Origin: Schistosoma mansoni
Lineage: Eukaryota; Platyhelminthes; Trematoda; Strigeidida; Schistosomatidae
Length of the DNA stretch: 64,000 nt
Reading direction: 5' to 3'
NCBI RefSeq assembly: GCF_000237925.1
Contig: NC_031495.1
Coordinates: 45,366,237 to 45,430,236 of the forward strand
The translations under genes were made by a program, and so were the position numbers. Below are positions 55,601 through 64,000 of this stretch, piece after piece. Each line of letters starts with the position of its first letter. The stretch's first letter is position 1. The notes below the pieces were generated by a model that made no database searches, was not told the DNA's origin, and saw nothing but the letters and a program-made list of their open reading frames with translations.

Positions 55601-58600
55601 TGGTCGTGGAGCTTTCATCGTTCTTCTGTACAAAATCATCAGCACAAACTTCAAGTAAAAGCGGTGTTCGAATTTCTCCTCATATGACTTCCAGCTTGTC
55701 TCGTAGACCACGATCTTGATCGATTGTTGTCGACTTTTAACCGGTCATTGTTTACTTCTTTATTTTGATTGTATCTCCCACTGATTTGATTCTTGGTCCT
55801 ATATTTGTCCATAATTTTTCAGATTGGTTGATAAATTAAATCGATTTCAATGTGTTAGTTGATTGCTGATTGACCTGAGTGCCAAGCTTCTAAAAATTCC
55901 CTAGTGTTTTTAGAATTTCCTCTATCCAAGATCTCAACATTTTATCAGTCGAAACATTTCTTTGCCAATAAACTTCTTAGTCAAAATAATCTTTTTACGT
56001 AAGAAAATTTACTCTCATGTGTATGCCCGACATAGAGACCCTCACTCATGAATTCTATACACAATCCATCCTAGTGTTTCCTGTTTTCAGACCTACTGAT
56101 TAATTTCGAAGAAGTGATAAAATACTCTAACGTTTGTCAACTTATACAGAGATCTTTTGCAATAAAAACTAGACATCACTTGATTTGGCTTTGAAAGTTA
56201 ACTTGAATGACAAGCTTAGACAAATTTTATGGTGTTATATTTCCTATCTTTCTCCAAGGTGCAAACGTTAATTCAGTTGAATTAGTGCCTAAAATCAACT
56301 ACATGCATTGTTATAAATAGAGCTTGTTTAATACTTTTGACAGAACTAAATCTAAAATCATCAGTTGATCTTCTTCGATTCCAATAATTCTCTTGTTGAT
56401 GTTAGTTTATGATGTCAAAAACAATTTTCAAACAATGCAAAACCTGTCTAAACTTACCTCAGTAAAAGCTATTATATTTTTTAATACTTTTCTGACATAT
56501 ATTTGAAAATAACTCCGCCTGTTGCCCCTCTGGGGGCTAATGCCGGTCCCAAGCCCGGATAAAGGAAGAGGGTTGGGCGTGGGGTTAGTGAACCCATCCC
56601 GTAGAAAACCAACTAGCTAGAAAACGCTAACTAGAAAAAATAATTCAAACCATTTAAACTCTGCCCTGTGAGCTGAAGAAAGAATTATGATGCCTCATGA
56701 TGAAAGCCGAGATTCTTCGGAAGTCATGAAGTCTATGCCCCTTCTAACAACCAGAGCAACAATCTTTATAGGTACTATTTGTAAATATTTTGTTTTAAAT
56801 CAATTGTTTGTATTTTAAAAGAAAGTTACCCCCGATTTTCACAAATTCAGTCTAAAGAAAAATTTTCAGAAATTGATCTAGTTAATTTAATTGAAAATAC
56901 TACTAAATTTAGAAAAAGAAGCCCACATAATCGTTACATTTTTATATAACTAGGTCTTTTCAACCGTGTTCATTCAAAAGTTATGACCTTTGTAAAAAGA
57001 AGATTATTCTAAAAAACAATATTGAATAACAAACAATTTATTTATAGAATTATGTGCTATCTATCCATCTTTTCGTTTGGCTTGATATGAAATAGAATTA
57101 GTAATAAATGGCATAACAGAAATAGGAAAGATTTAACATATTTTAAAGCAGAAAAATTAAAACAATAATAGACATGATAAGCAAAGATAGATAGTGGCTA
57201 GCAGTGGAATCAAGGACGCGCGTTTCGTCCTATTTGGGACTAGTCAGCTGGATGTACCTGCATCTCAGAGGCAATATCGAGGCAATACGCACGGCATGCA
57301 TATATGGCCAATAAGAGATTGACCAGTTGCAGTCCTAAGCACCAATGGGAAGATTCAAACAAACAATACTAAGTGAGTAATAGAGATGATTGTTCAACAA
57401 TCTACGAATCGTCAAAACTATATTAATTTAAATTGCAAACTTTATTTATAACTACAAACAGATTTTTAGCAATTCTGTTCATTGGGGAATTCCACATCTT
57501 AATAAACATTACTTTTTAAATGTCATGTTTTAAGAACTCTAAATAAGCACCATTCAACATTTATTCTAAACTTATGAATAGCGCATGTTTTGGTAAACAA
57601 AGTAATGATTTTGGTGCTCATATTTTATACAGATTTTCTTGAATTTGTCGTATCGAAACCTCACCGGTATATTTTGAATAATAGCACCTTGTAGTTTACA
57701 TCACGAACTGATCCTAAGTATATAACTATTGCAAACTATGAAGGACTGGATGGTTGTTTCGTCTTCGTACGGAACTCCTCAGTAGTGCGCATCCATGAAT
57801 TTACAACAAGAGATCAAATCCAACACCTTCAGTCTACCAGCAAGCACTTAGACTGTAAAAAATTAACCCCACATCCGATGGTTTACATTTCTAATTTCAG
57901 TCAATTCGTGATATTTCCTGAATATATTTCACCACTTGTGATGAATAATTGTCTTACACCCGACATATTTGAACCTTATTAGTTAAGACTTTTCAATAGA
58001 ACCCCTGGAACCACAACTCTAAATTATTCACTAGCAATGCAGAATTTAGTCAAAGTTTACATTTTGAGATATTTGGAACAGCTTATCCTCGTCACAGGTC
58101 GATTTGTCATTTCCCGGTGATGATGAAATGTACTACAATAATTGGGTTAATCTCTACTATTTACAAACATTATCGTAAGTGACATTCATTATATAAAATG
58201 TGTTACTTAGCAGAGTCATTTCTGACACAGGAAGTGACAATACTTTAGGAAACCACTCAAGGAAAACATCAAAAAACTGAATTTACTGCAAAGGCTTCAA
58301 TGTTGTTTTGATAATTTGAACAGAAACATGAGAGAAAATTAGTTTATAAAATCTTAAAATATTAAGTTTATTTTTTATTAATGAATATGTAATTATGATC
58401 ACTGATACAAATGTCATTAATACTATATTACTTTTGTGCTTAGGTTACACGTAATGGGATAGCTCATAAGTCTGGACTTGAACCTGGAGATGTAATATTG
58501 AAAATATGCGCAACTCCAATCACTGGGATGGTACATGCCCAAGTGAAAGCTGAAATTCTAAGAGCTGGTAATGATTTGGATTTTATGGTCAAAAAGTAAG

Positions 58601-61600
58601 TTAACATTTTATTTGTATCATATTTTTCAACGTTGTTGAATAAGTGATAATTAAAACGTAATTAACAAAACTTGTTGTTGTACAATTTTCAATGTTAATG
58701 ATGTTTTATTAATTGTACTACGTTCTGTAATATTAAATCAACTGAAGTTAGTTAGTTAGATTTATTTGACCAGATCCTGATTACATTTTTAGCGGGCATT
58801 ATTTTTGGATCATTAAAGCAGTTACTGCTATGAAAAGTCATCTATTGATTTGCGTTTAAATAGCTTAGTAATAAGTCTCATTTCAGAATGAAAATACGAT
58901 TCCTTATCACCGGATGTTATTATGAAGGGAAATTTAGTCAATAAAACATTTATATAAGAGCTAATCACAAAATGTATCACCGATACTTTACACCTATTTC
59001 AAAGTTGTTTAGCTAGTCATCAGTAGGTTGCATATCACTTTGTGAATCAAGGGATGGATCCCGACTACACATAAGTAGTGTATTAGTTATAAGTCAAACT
59101 GATTGTTGACATACTCTCAGATAAACCCTAAAATTGGGCGAAACATGTGTTGAAATCTTATCACTTCAAATATATAAACTTTTACAGCGAAAATAAGTTG
59201 TATGCTGTGAAAATAACCCCTAGTATTAAAGACATGAACAGTACGAAGCTAGAGTCATTTAGGTAACTCACAGTACTTTCTGAATGTTAAATCACTTCAT
59301 TATTCTATTGGCTAAAAACATTTGGAAACACTTTTTCTCAATCAGATAAACATTATTCAATTAACATCAGTACAGGAAAAAGGGATGTTTTACTTTATAA
59401 ACATATCTATTTGCTGTCTTGTTTTACATTTTACAACACCAGACAATATCCCTTAAATTCTCTCGTATAGATTTGCGTTTAAGTTGTAGTTTAAATAGTT
59501 TACCAGTACAGTTCTTGATTATATCAATGTACTTGATAGGTTTAGACCTCGGTATGAATAGATTTTACTTAATTTTGAATTTATTCTGCTGATTAGCAGC
59601 GAAAGTAAAACTTGAATTTATGACTCGATTTTAATAGTTTTAGGATACATTGATAGTCAATGCATCTGTTATCTGAGCAACTTTTCTTATCCGCTTAATC
59701 AATATATTCTGATATTCGATGTTAACTAAATCACGATCTTAATTATCATTTTGTGAATTAGTATTGTTTTTGTTTATTACTTCTCACGATAGGGCAGGTC
59801 ACTATTTATGTCCGGTAGAGAAAGTATCGTTTATTTTTTTAAAAATTTAATGTCATTCATTTTTCGGAAACTTTTTGTTGAACCTTTGTCAGAAAAATAA
59901 TCTAATTATGTAAGGAAAGTGTTCATAATACCTTAATTGGTAACTGAGTAGTGAGCATTGTCATGTCTGTCTAGTCTTTAGTGCTGATCATATTCTATCG
60001 ATTAAGTTGTAGTATGGTCACTAGTCTAAATAGTCTAATATTGCATAAACTATGTTTTGATAATAGATGGTTGTAGGTAGACGAAGAGACATGCTAAAAC
60101 TACGTTTCATGATAATTGGTACTAATTAATAAGATAATCTTAAGGAAATAAAAAAATAATACAAATGATATATATGTATTTATGAGGAGATATATTTTCA
60201 GACGTCAGTTTGTTGCTCGCTTCTTCAATTACAGTTTATCAAGAAGTGATTCTGTGTAATTCCTAGGTTTCTATTAAGTGGATTTACGGTGAGAAGCATT
60301 ATTCATTTAAAAATCTTTTGTTCGATATCTCAACTTTTGGAAATTTACTCATCTTTACATTAAACTAAAAAGTATTCTGTTCAAAGCATAAACAAGAAAG
60401 AAAGGAGACGATGAAAAAAAACTTGATTCTGTACTTAGTATTATCAGTAATAAACTTTCTCCTTCAATTTATTTTAGACGTGATTTCAATGTAGTTGCAT
60501 ATAATCAAACAATGCAACAAATTGCTGCTAGTAATCGACCAATTGATGTCAATTCAAATTCACCTGAACCACGTGCTGAAATAGTTGAAGAACATTTATG
60601 GCGACATGGTGGTCCAACATTTAAAAATGTTCAACCAAAATCATATAAAATCCTTGAACAACAATTACCACAATCAAGTATGGGAGGTAAGTGATAATGT
60701 TAATTTACCATTTTTATTACTGATCAATCTATTTCTATACAAAATACAATGTTCATTTAAGTAGTATAGTTAACCATGTAAAAATTAGATAAATTTTATT
60801 TTATTAAAGAGTTTATCGGTGGTTAAGTAATAATTTAACTGATATAAAACGTTGTTTATACAACTTTCTTATTATTCATTTATTAGAAAATATTAATAAT
60901 TAGTGAATGCGTTTTATTCTTAATTAACTGATATTTTGAAATACTGATTATAAACTACATTGATTATTATTAACTTTATTCACTATTTTAAAGTTGAAAT
61001 CATGAATCTTTTGAAGCTAGACCACCATGGAAAACCTGGAAGCACTGGGCGGCCGTTTCGTCCTATTGTGGGACTCCTCAGCGGTGCGCATCCACGATCC
61101 CGCCACGAGAGTCTAGCTTCAATGGATTNNNNNNNNNNNNNNNNNNNNNNNNNNNNNNNNNNNNNNNNNNNNNNNNNNNNNNNNNNNNNNNNNNNNNNNN
61201 NNNNNNNNNNNNNNNNNNNNNNNNNNNNNNNNNNNNNNNNNNNNNNNNNNNNNNNNNNNNNNNNNNNNNNNNNNNNNNNNNNNNNNNNNNNNNNNNNNNN
61301 NNNNNNNNNNNNNNNNNNNNNNNNNNNNTCGATATGATTGTAAACATTTAGCTCGAACACTAATTACTTCAGATTGACTTAACTTGACTGAAATGTAGAG
61401 CTTATCAGTACAGGTACATAGTTCTTTCTCACTGATCATTCGAAGTTCCAGAAAAGCAGAATTTTTACAAAGCTATTTGTACTTGACAGTTTCCAACTTA
61501 AGTTATAATGAACAGCCCTTCATTCAATATTTATTTCCAAATAATTACGTTTATCTGTTACAAAAATTCCCATTTTGGTTGTAGCCAACAATTACGAGAT

Positions 61601-63019
61601 GACAGGTAATGTTAGTATGGTGGGTTGTGTTTTATGTTCAACAAATTGATTCAATATATTTTAGCTTTGGCTACATGAATCAATATAGTAGAGGTTTAAT
61701 TATTTCTAACTTTGAAATGAGCTGTATTATATTGAAATGGCTTATTTTTGGTGCTTCAGATATTAATCAATCAATAATCTCATATTATAATAATAATCCA
61801 AGTCGTTTTTTATTTCGGATTGGATTCAAATAAACAACTTAAGAAAAGTTTTTTAACTGTATTTTGCATGTTGAACATATAGTATCTAATGCTAATCAAA
61901 TTTTTCGCTTACAAATCAAATGCTCAATTTTATGTTATCTAGTTTCGGAAAAAAAAGTTGATGTATTAGTATCTGATACTGAAATTGTTCAGTTAACAAT
62001 TAGTTCCAATGAAACAGATAAATACTCTGTACATAATACATCTATCTGATGATCAAGTATTTCTTCTGTACAGCATAATTTAGATTTCTTCAATTTCAAT
62101 TCATTGTTAGAATAGAAATGAAGAATGGAAAGTTTATCAATCATGTATCATTTTGAAATGTATTTTATTTAAAAATATTATAATAATATAGAGTATCGAT
62201 TAGAAAAAACCATAACTATATATAATTCTAAGCAAAGATGGATAGTGGATAGCAGTGGAATCCAGGACGCGCGTTTCATCCTATTTGGAACTCGTCAGCT
62301 GCCTGCATCTCAGAGTTGATGTTGGGACTCAAACCCAGAACCTTTCGCTTCAAACGCCATCGCGTTATCCACTCAGCTACTGAATCCGGATAGCCATATA
62401 AAGAGGAAAAGAACTACTTACTACAAGGAGTATTTAGGTTGTTTGTTTGTAAATTTTTCGCATGATTTTTTTGATTGCATGTTTGACTATGCTTATGATA
62501 AAGATAAACTCTGAATAATGGTAATAATGGTTATGAATTCAGGGTTCTTTTTCTTTTACGCAAATTAGGTCATATTTGAGCATAATTTTTATACTATTTA
62601 AAAATAGATCTGATTATATTAAATTATATAAAGTTAATTTTAATGATGCAGATGGTTGAAATGAGTAGACGAATGGATAATAGTTTATATCAATAATAGA
62701 TGATATGCTTGAATTAACCGATATTTATGAAATTTCACTTTACCATTATGAAAGTACTGGATATAGAATATTAAGAATGTTCAATGATTATAAAGCGGTT
62801 TGTTGGAATAGGTATTTTGTTTGATTAATTTAAGGCCTTATTCAAACAAGTTACTAAACTTTAATAGTTTGTTGAATTTTATCTAAACATTTTAAAACAT
62901 ATGTATTATATTTTCAAGGTCCTGCACCGGGTTCTGTATTCGACCGTAGTATGGATGAACGATCACCATATTTACAAGCTACTGAGCAAACTATTCAAAA
63001 AGCTTATGGCGAGTCATAA
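49610..63019 (+). CDS. PDZ-domain protein, ZASP/PDLIM-like, no LIM (4 exons, 190 aa)
   Basis: Exons: 49610-49720 (starts ATG), 58444-58595, 60478-60686 and 62919-63019 (TAA). All introns are GT-AG with GTAAGT donors; phases 0, 2 and 1 fit exactly, for 191 codons. Residues ~4-90 form one PDZ domain: S-W-G-F-V-L-Q-G-G is the carboxylate-binding loop, followed by the G-I-A-H-K-S-G-L-E-P-G-D-V-I-L-K-I core and the H-A-Q-V-K-A-E-I-L helix. The W-G-F-x-L-Q-G-G loop is typical of ZASP/ALP/PDLIM proteins, which tie actin-binding alpha-actinin to partners. The tail holds G-G-P-T-F-K-N-V-Q-P-K-S-Y-K and G-P-A-P-G-S-V-F-D-R; no LIM domain follows before the stop. Poly(A) signals AATAAA lie at 63199, 63535 and 63576. 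Introns of 8.7, 1.9 and 2.2 kb. The exact orthologue is uncertain. Confidence 0.9.
51104..51375 (-). pseudogene. LINE (RTE-like) C-terminus and 3' tail
   Basis: The minus strand reads K-R-K-R-G-R-P-K followed by L-K-T-D-M-K and N-W-K, then W-E-A-Y-A-P-P-R-G, the usual end of RTE-like RT proteins, and finishes in a (GTAA)n tail. It lies inside PDZ intron 1, antisense to the gene. Confidence 0.7.
51805..52013 (+). mobile_element. Hammerhead SINE family A, best-preserved body, 3' end replaced
   Basis: A box AGCTCAGTGGTCTAGTGG at 51873-51890 and B box GGTTCGAATCT at 51924-51934 are intact. The copy stops at CCAGGTTTTCC and is joined directly to repeat C. Confidence 0.88.
51953..52002 (+). ncRNA. 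Hammerhead ribozyme (family A), fully intact
   Basis: CTGAGGA at 51963-51969, stem II GTCCCATAATAGGAC, GAAAC, GTC at 51994-51996, and helix I GCACTG/CAGTGC perfect. The best candidate in the window for an active family A ribozyme. Confidence 0.8.
52014..52186 (-). repeat. Repeat C, 5' third, fused to SINE A
   Basis: GGACATTCGCTTTTCGTAG through GGCCATACCAGGGCATTTGG is the 5' portion of repeat C on the minus strand. It lacks its tail; the junction with SINE A has no spacer. Confidence 0.85.
52490..52689. other. Assembly gap, 200 N
   Basis: Placeholder; the right edge is in the middle of a SINE A hammerhead. Confidence 0.99.
52690..53016. mobile_element. Head-to-head SINE A dimer
   Basis: Minus copy 52690-52885, then plus copy from GAGTTGTTATCTCGCGAGG to CAACTATGAAAATA. 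Both arms share the private variant GCGAGGCGAGGTCGTGG. The plus hammerhead (52913-52960) has CTGAGAA, so it is dead; the minus one is cut by the gap. Confidence 0.85.
53098..53469 (-). repeat. Solo-LTR-like repeat G, copy 2
   Basis: Reverse complement of 30586-30956, with few differences over ~370 bp. Lies in PDZ intron 1, antisense to the gene. Confidence 0.55.
53480..54085. other. AT-rich, no recognisable feature
   Basis: Intronic sequence with nothing I can support. Confidence 0.4.
54088..54465. mobile_element. Head-to-head SINE A dimer, diverged
   Basis: The minus copy (54088-54235) has a dead hammerhead (CTAAGGA, disrupted stem II, ATC). The plus copy (54236-54465) carries an intact core and ends CTTCACAACCCC. 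Confidence 0.8.
54350..54398 (+). ncRNA. Hammerhead ribozyme (family A), core intact
   Basis: CTGAGGA, stem II GTCCCGCACTAGGAC, GAAAC and GTC. Helix I has one T-T mismatch (GCACTG against CTGTGC). Confidence 0.72.
54470..56510. other. Intronic, AT-rich; GC-richer block at 55430-55800
   Basis: The block at 55430-55800 has a 91-codon minus frame without recognisable domain and looks like old repeat. The rest shows nothing. Confidence 0.4.
56515..56775 (+). pseudogene. RTE-like LINE 5' end fragment
   Basis: GC-rich start (GCCTGTTGCCCCTCTGGGGG, GCCGGTCCCAAGCCCGG) followed by an ATG frame with D-E-S-R-D-S-S-E-V-M-K-S-M-P-L-L-T-T-R-A-T-I, which precedes the endonuclease domain in schistosome RTE elements as I know them. 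It stops before the endonuclease. Confidence 0.55.
57180..57380 (-). mobile_element. SINE family B, tRNA-like body deleted
   Basis: The order on the minus strand is leader, then hammerhead, then 3' end, with the tRNA-like part missing. The hammerhead (57210-57267) has CTGACTA for CTGACGA, so it is dead. Confidence 0.8.
57738..57850 (-). repeat. SINE A fragment with hammerhead, degenerate body
   Basis: On the minus strand the core CTGAGGA, GAAAC and ATC (57742-57792) is kept although the tRNA-like part is badly decayed. Helix I is weakened. Confidence 0.6.
57860..58430. other. Intronic, AT-rich, nothing recognised
   Basis: Runs up to the acceptor of PDZ exon 2. Confidence 0.4.
58600..60470. 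other. PDZ intron 2, nothing recognised
   Basis: A GGGCGAAACATGTG motif near 59138 is reminiscent of the hammerhead GAAAC segment but lacks a CUGANGA partner. Confidence 0.4.
60990..61128 (-). mobile_element. SINE A copy, cut by assembly gap
   Basis: 3' end through hammerhead (61042-61089) on the minus strand. CTGAGGA and GAAAC are intact but the cleavage triplet is GCC, so it should not cleave. GAGAGTCTAGCTTCAATGG before the gap suggests another rearranged copy. Confidence 0.8.
61129..61328. other. Assembly gap, 200 N
   Basis: Placeholder; the left edge is in SINE A sequence. Confidence 0.99.
61665..61833 (+). other. Possible alternative 3' exon of the PDZ gene
   Basis: After the acceptor TATATTTTAG, a 55-codon frame runs to TAA with codon use like the host exons. 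It is in phase with exon 2 (phase 2), not with exon 3. No homology recognised; may be chance. Confidence 0.25.
62232..62400 (-). mobile_element. SINE family B copy
   Basis: The minus strand has a tRNA-like body (B box complement GGGACTCAAACCC), a hammerhead at 62261-62312 with CTGACGA and GTC, but GATGAAAC and a helix I that has lost the GTACATC loop segment. The leader is missing. Confidence 0.8.
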
Positions 63020-64000
63020 GTCTACATATTAACAGCTATATACACATTTTCTTTTCTTACTGTTCCAATTAAACATGCAGTGCCATAATAACCCGTCGTT
63101 ATAATATGTTCATTCATTTGCTTGATGTAATTAGATATTAAACTTTCTATTTATATAAAATTATTGCTAACACTGTTACTGATGGCATTACATCATATAA
63201 TAAACCATATTACTCACGCCTTTTCCCTTCATTTCCCCTTCTGTTTACCTTTCTGTGTCCCAATGTATTACTATCTAAATAGATTGAATAGTCTCTATTA
63301 TGAAGGATTAGCATCTTTACAAAACAGATAGAGATGCATACCCTTAAAAAGGAAATACAAATAATTAATTTTTCTTTCATTTTATTTTTTATACCTTACC
63401 CTTGTTGGCTTTTTCAGTCTTCCTGCTTAAATTATAAAAAAGAAAACTGACTGAAGTTTCTCAGCTAAATGCCTGTTTCAGTAAAGATAATCGTTTTAAT
63501 ATTGGATGAATTGTATTTGAAATGTATGTTCTTCAATAAAATGCAATACTTTACCATGTATGATATTAGACAAACAATAAAATTATAAGAATTAATTATT
63601 TTCGGATGGATTCCTTTGACAAAAAAGGTAAACTGTATCAGTAAATATAGTTATTATCATTAGATAAGAAGTTATGTATTTTCTAACCTTTCACTAGTTA
63701 ATTTGAGCGACCAATTCTTTTAACTCTGTGTTATCATTGATAGTGTAAAGGAAAGATTATTCATGAGTATATAAAATCTACACTAATAGAATGTTTATGA
63801 AATCCTCATGCTATAATGGAACAGTTTGAACCCAGCGTTTCTTGTTTTTCGATAGTACTTCGGTTGCAGACTGTTTACAATCTCTACAAATCGTATTTTT
63901 CTTAAAATAAGCTAATAGAATTATTGTGAAATAAGAAAATATCTTATCTCGTATCGCTGCGTTATGGAGACTGAAATTATGATTAAATTATGATCAGTAA
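63020..64000. promoter_or_regulatory. PDZ gene 3' UTR/flank with poly(A) signals
   Basis: AATAAA occurs at 63199-63204, 63535-63540 and 63576-63581. The rest is AT-rich with no further exon recognised. Confidence 0.55.

Noticed and set aside
55436-55711. 91-codon minus-strand frame in PDZ intron 1
   Set aside because: No domain or splice support; composition suggests old repeat.
59090-59165. GGGCGAAACATG near a possible stem II
   Set aside because: No matching CUGANGA core upstream.
1-64000. CRISPR arrays, bacterial operons, ribosome binding sites, rRNA
   Set aside because: Nothing of the kind is present; spliced genes and SINE/LINE content are eukaryotic.

Overview
The window is AT-rich metazoan DNA, very probably from a blood fluke (genus Schistosoma). 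Three things point there. Two abundant tRNA-derived SINE families each carry a hammerhead ribozyme, and one of them matches the known Schistosoma Sm-alpha ribozyme. The LINE and LTR debris is of the CR1, RTE and BEL/Pao types that fill schistosome genomes. The host genes are small and split by either tiny introns (37 and 59 bp) or multi-kilobase, repeat-filled introns. The species is not determined. Five runs of exactly 200 N mark placeholder assembly gaps.

Region 1 (1-26.6 kb) is mostly old autonomous retroelement wreckage. It holds a minus-strand BEL/Pao element (probable LTR, integrase/DUF5641, RT with a YVDD box, DUF1758 pieces), two diverged copies of an unclassified ~0.95 kb repeat, a CR1-like LINE split by a ~520 bp repeat with a clear 12 bp target-site duplication, an RTE-like RT, a second CR1 with an internal deletion, and a short tandem array. 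Two host genes sit inside it: a TMEM42-like four-helix membrane protein (+, 16053-16473) and the shared RNA polymerase subunit RPB8/POLR2H (-, 19599-20069).

Region 2 (26.6-49.6 kb) contains a two-exon CMC4-like twin-CX9C gene (26685-26941), one unmistakable Raf kinase exon (38531-38797) whose partner exons I cannot find, and a small possible secreted peptide (35375-35470). From about 33.6 kb the repeat content changes to hammerhead SINEs: family A (tRNA-like body plus hammerhead, ~340 bp) and family B (Sm-alpha-like), often as head-to-head inverted dimers.

Region 3 (49.6-63 kb) is one gene on the plus strand: a four-exon PDZ protein of 190 aa, related to the PDZ of ZASP/PDLIM proteins but without LIM domains. 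Its first intron (8.7 kb) is packed with SINEs, an LTR-like repeat and RTE pieces.

The host genes are functionally unrelated (transcription, mitochondria, signalling, cytoskeleton/membrane). There is no operon-like organisation. The most interesting system is the dispersed set of hammerhead-bearing SINEs: about nine copies keep an intact catalytic core, others are visibly dead, and inverted dimers share private mutations between their arms.
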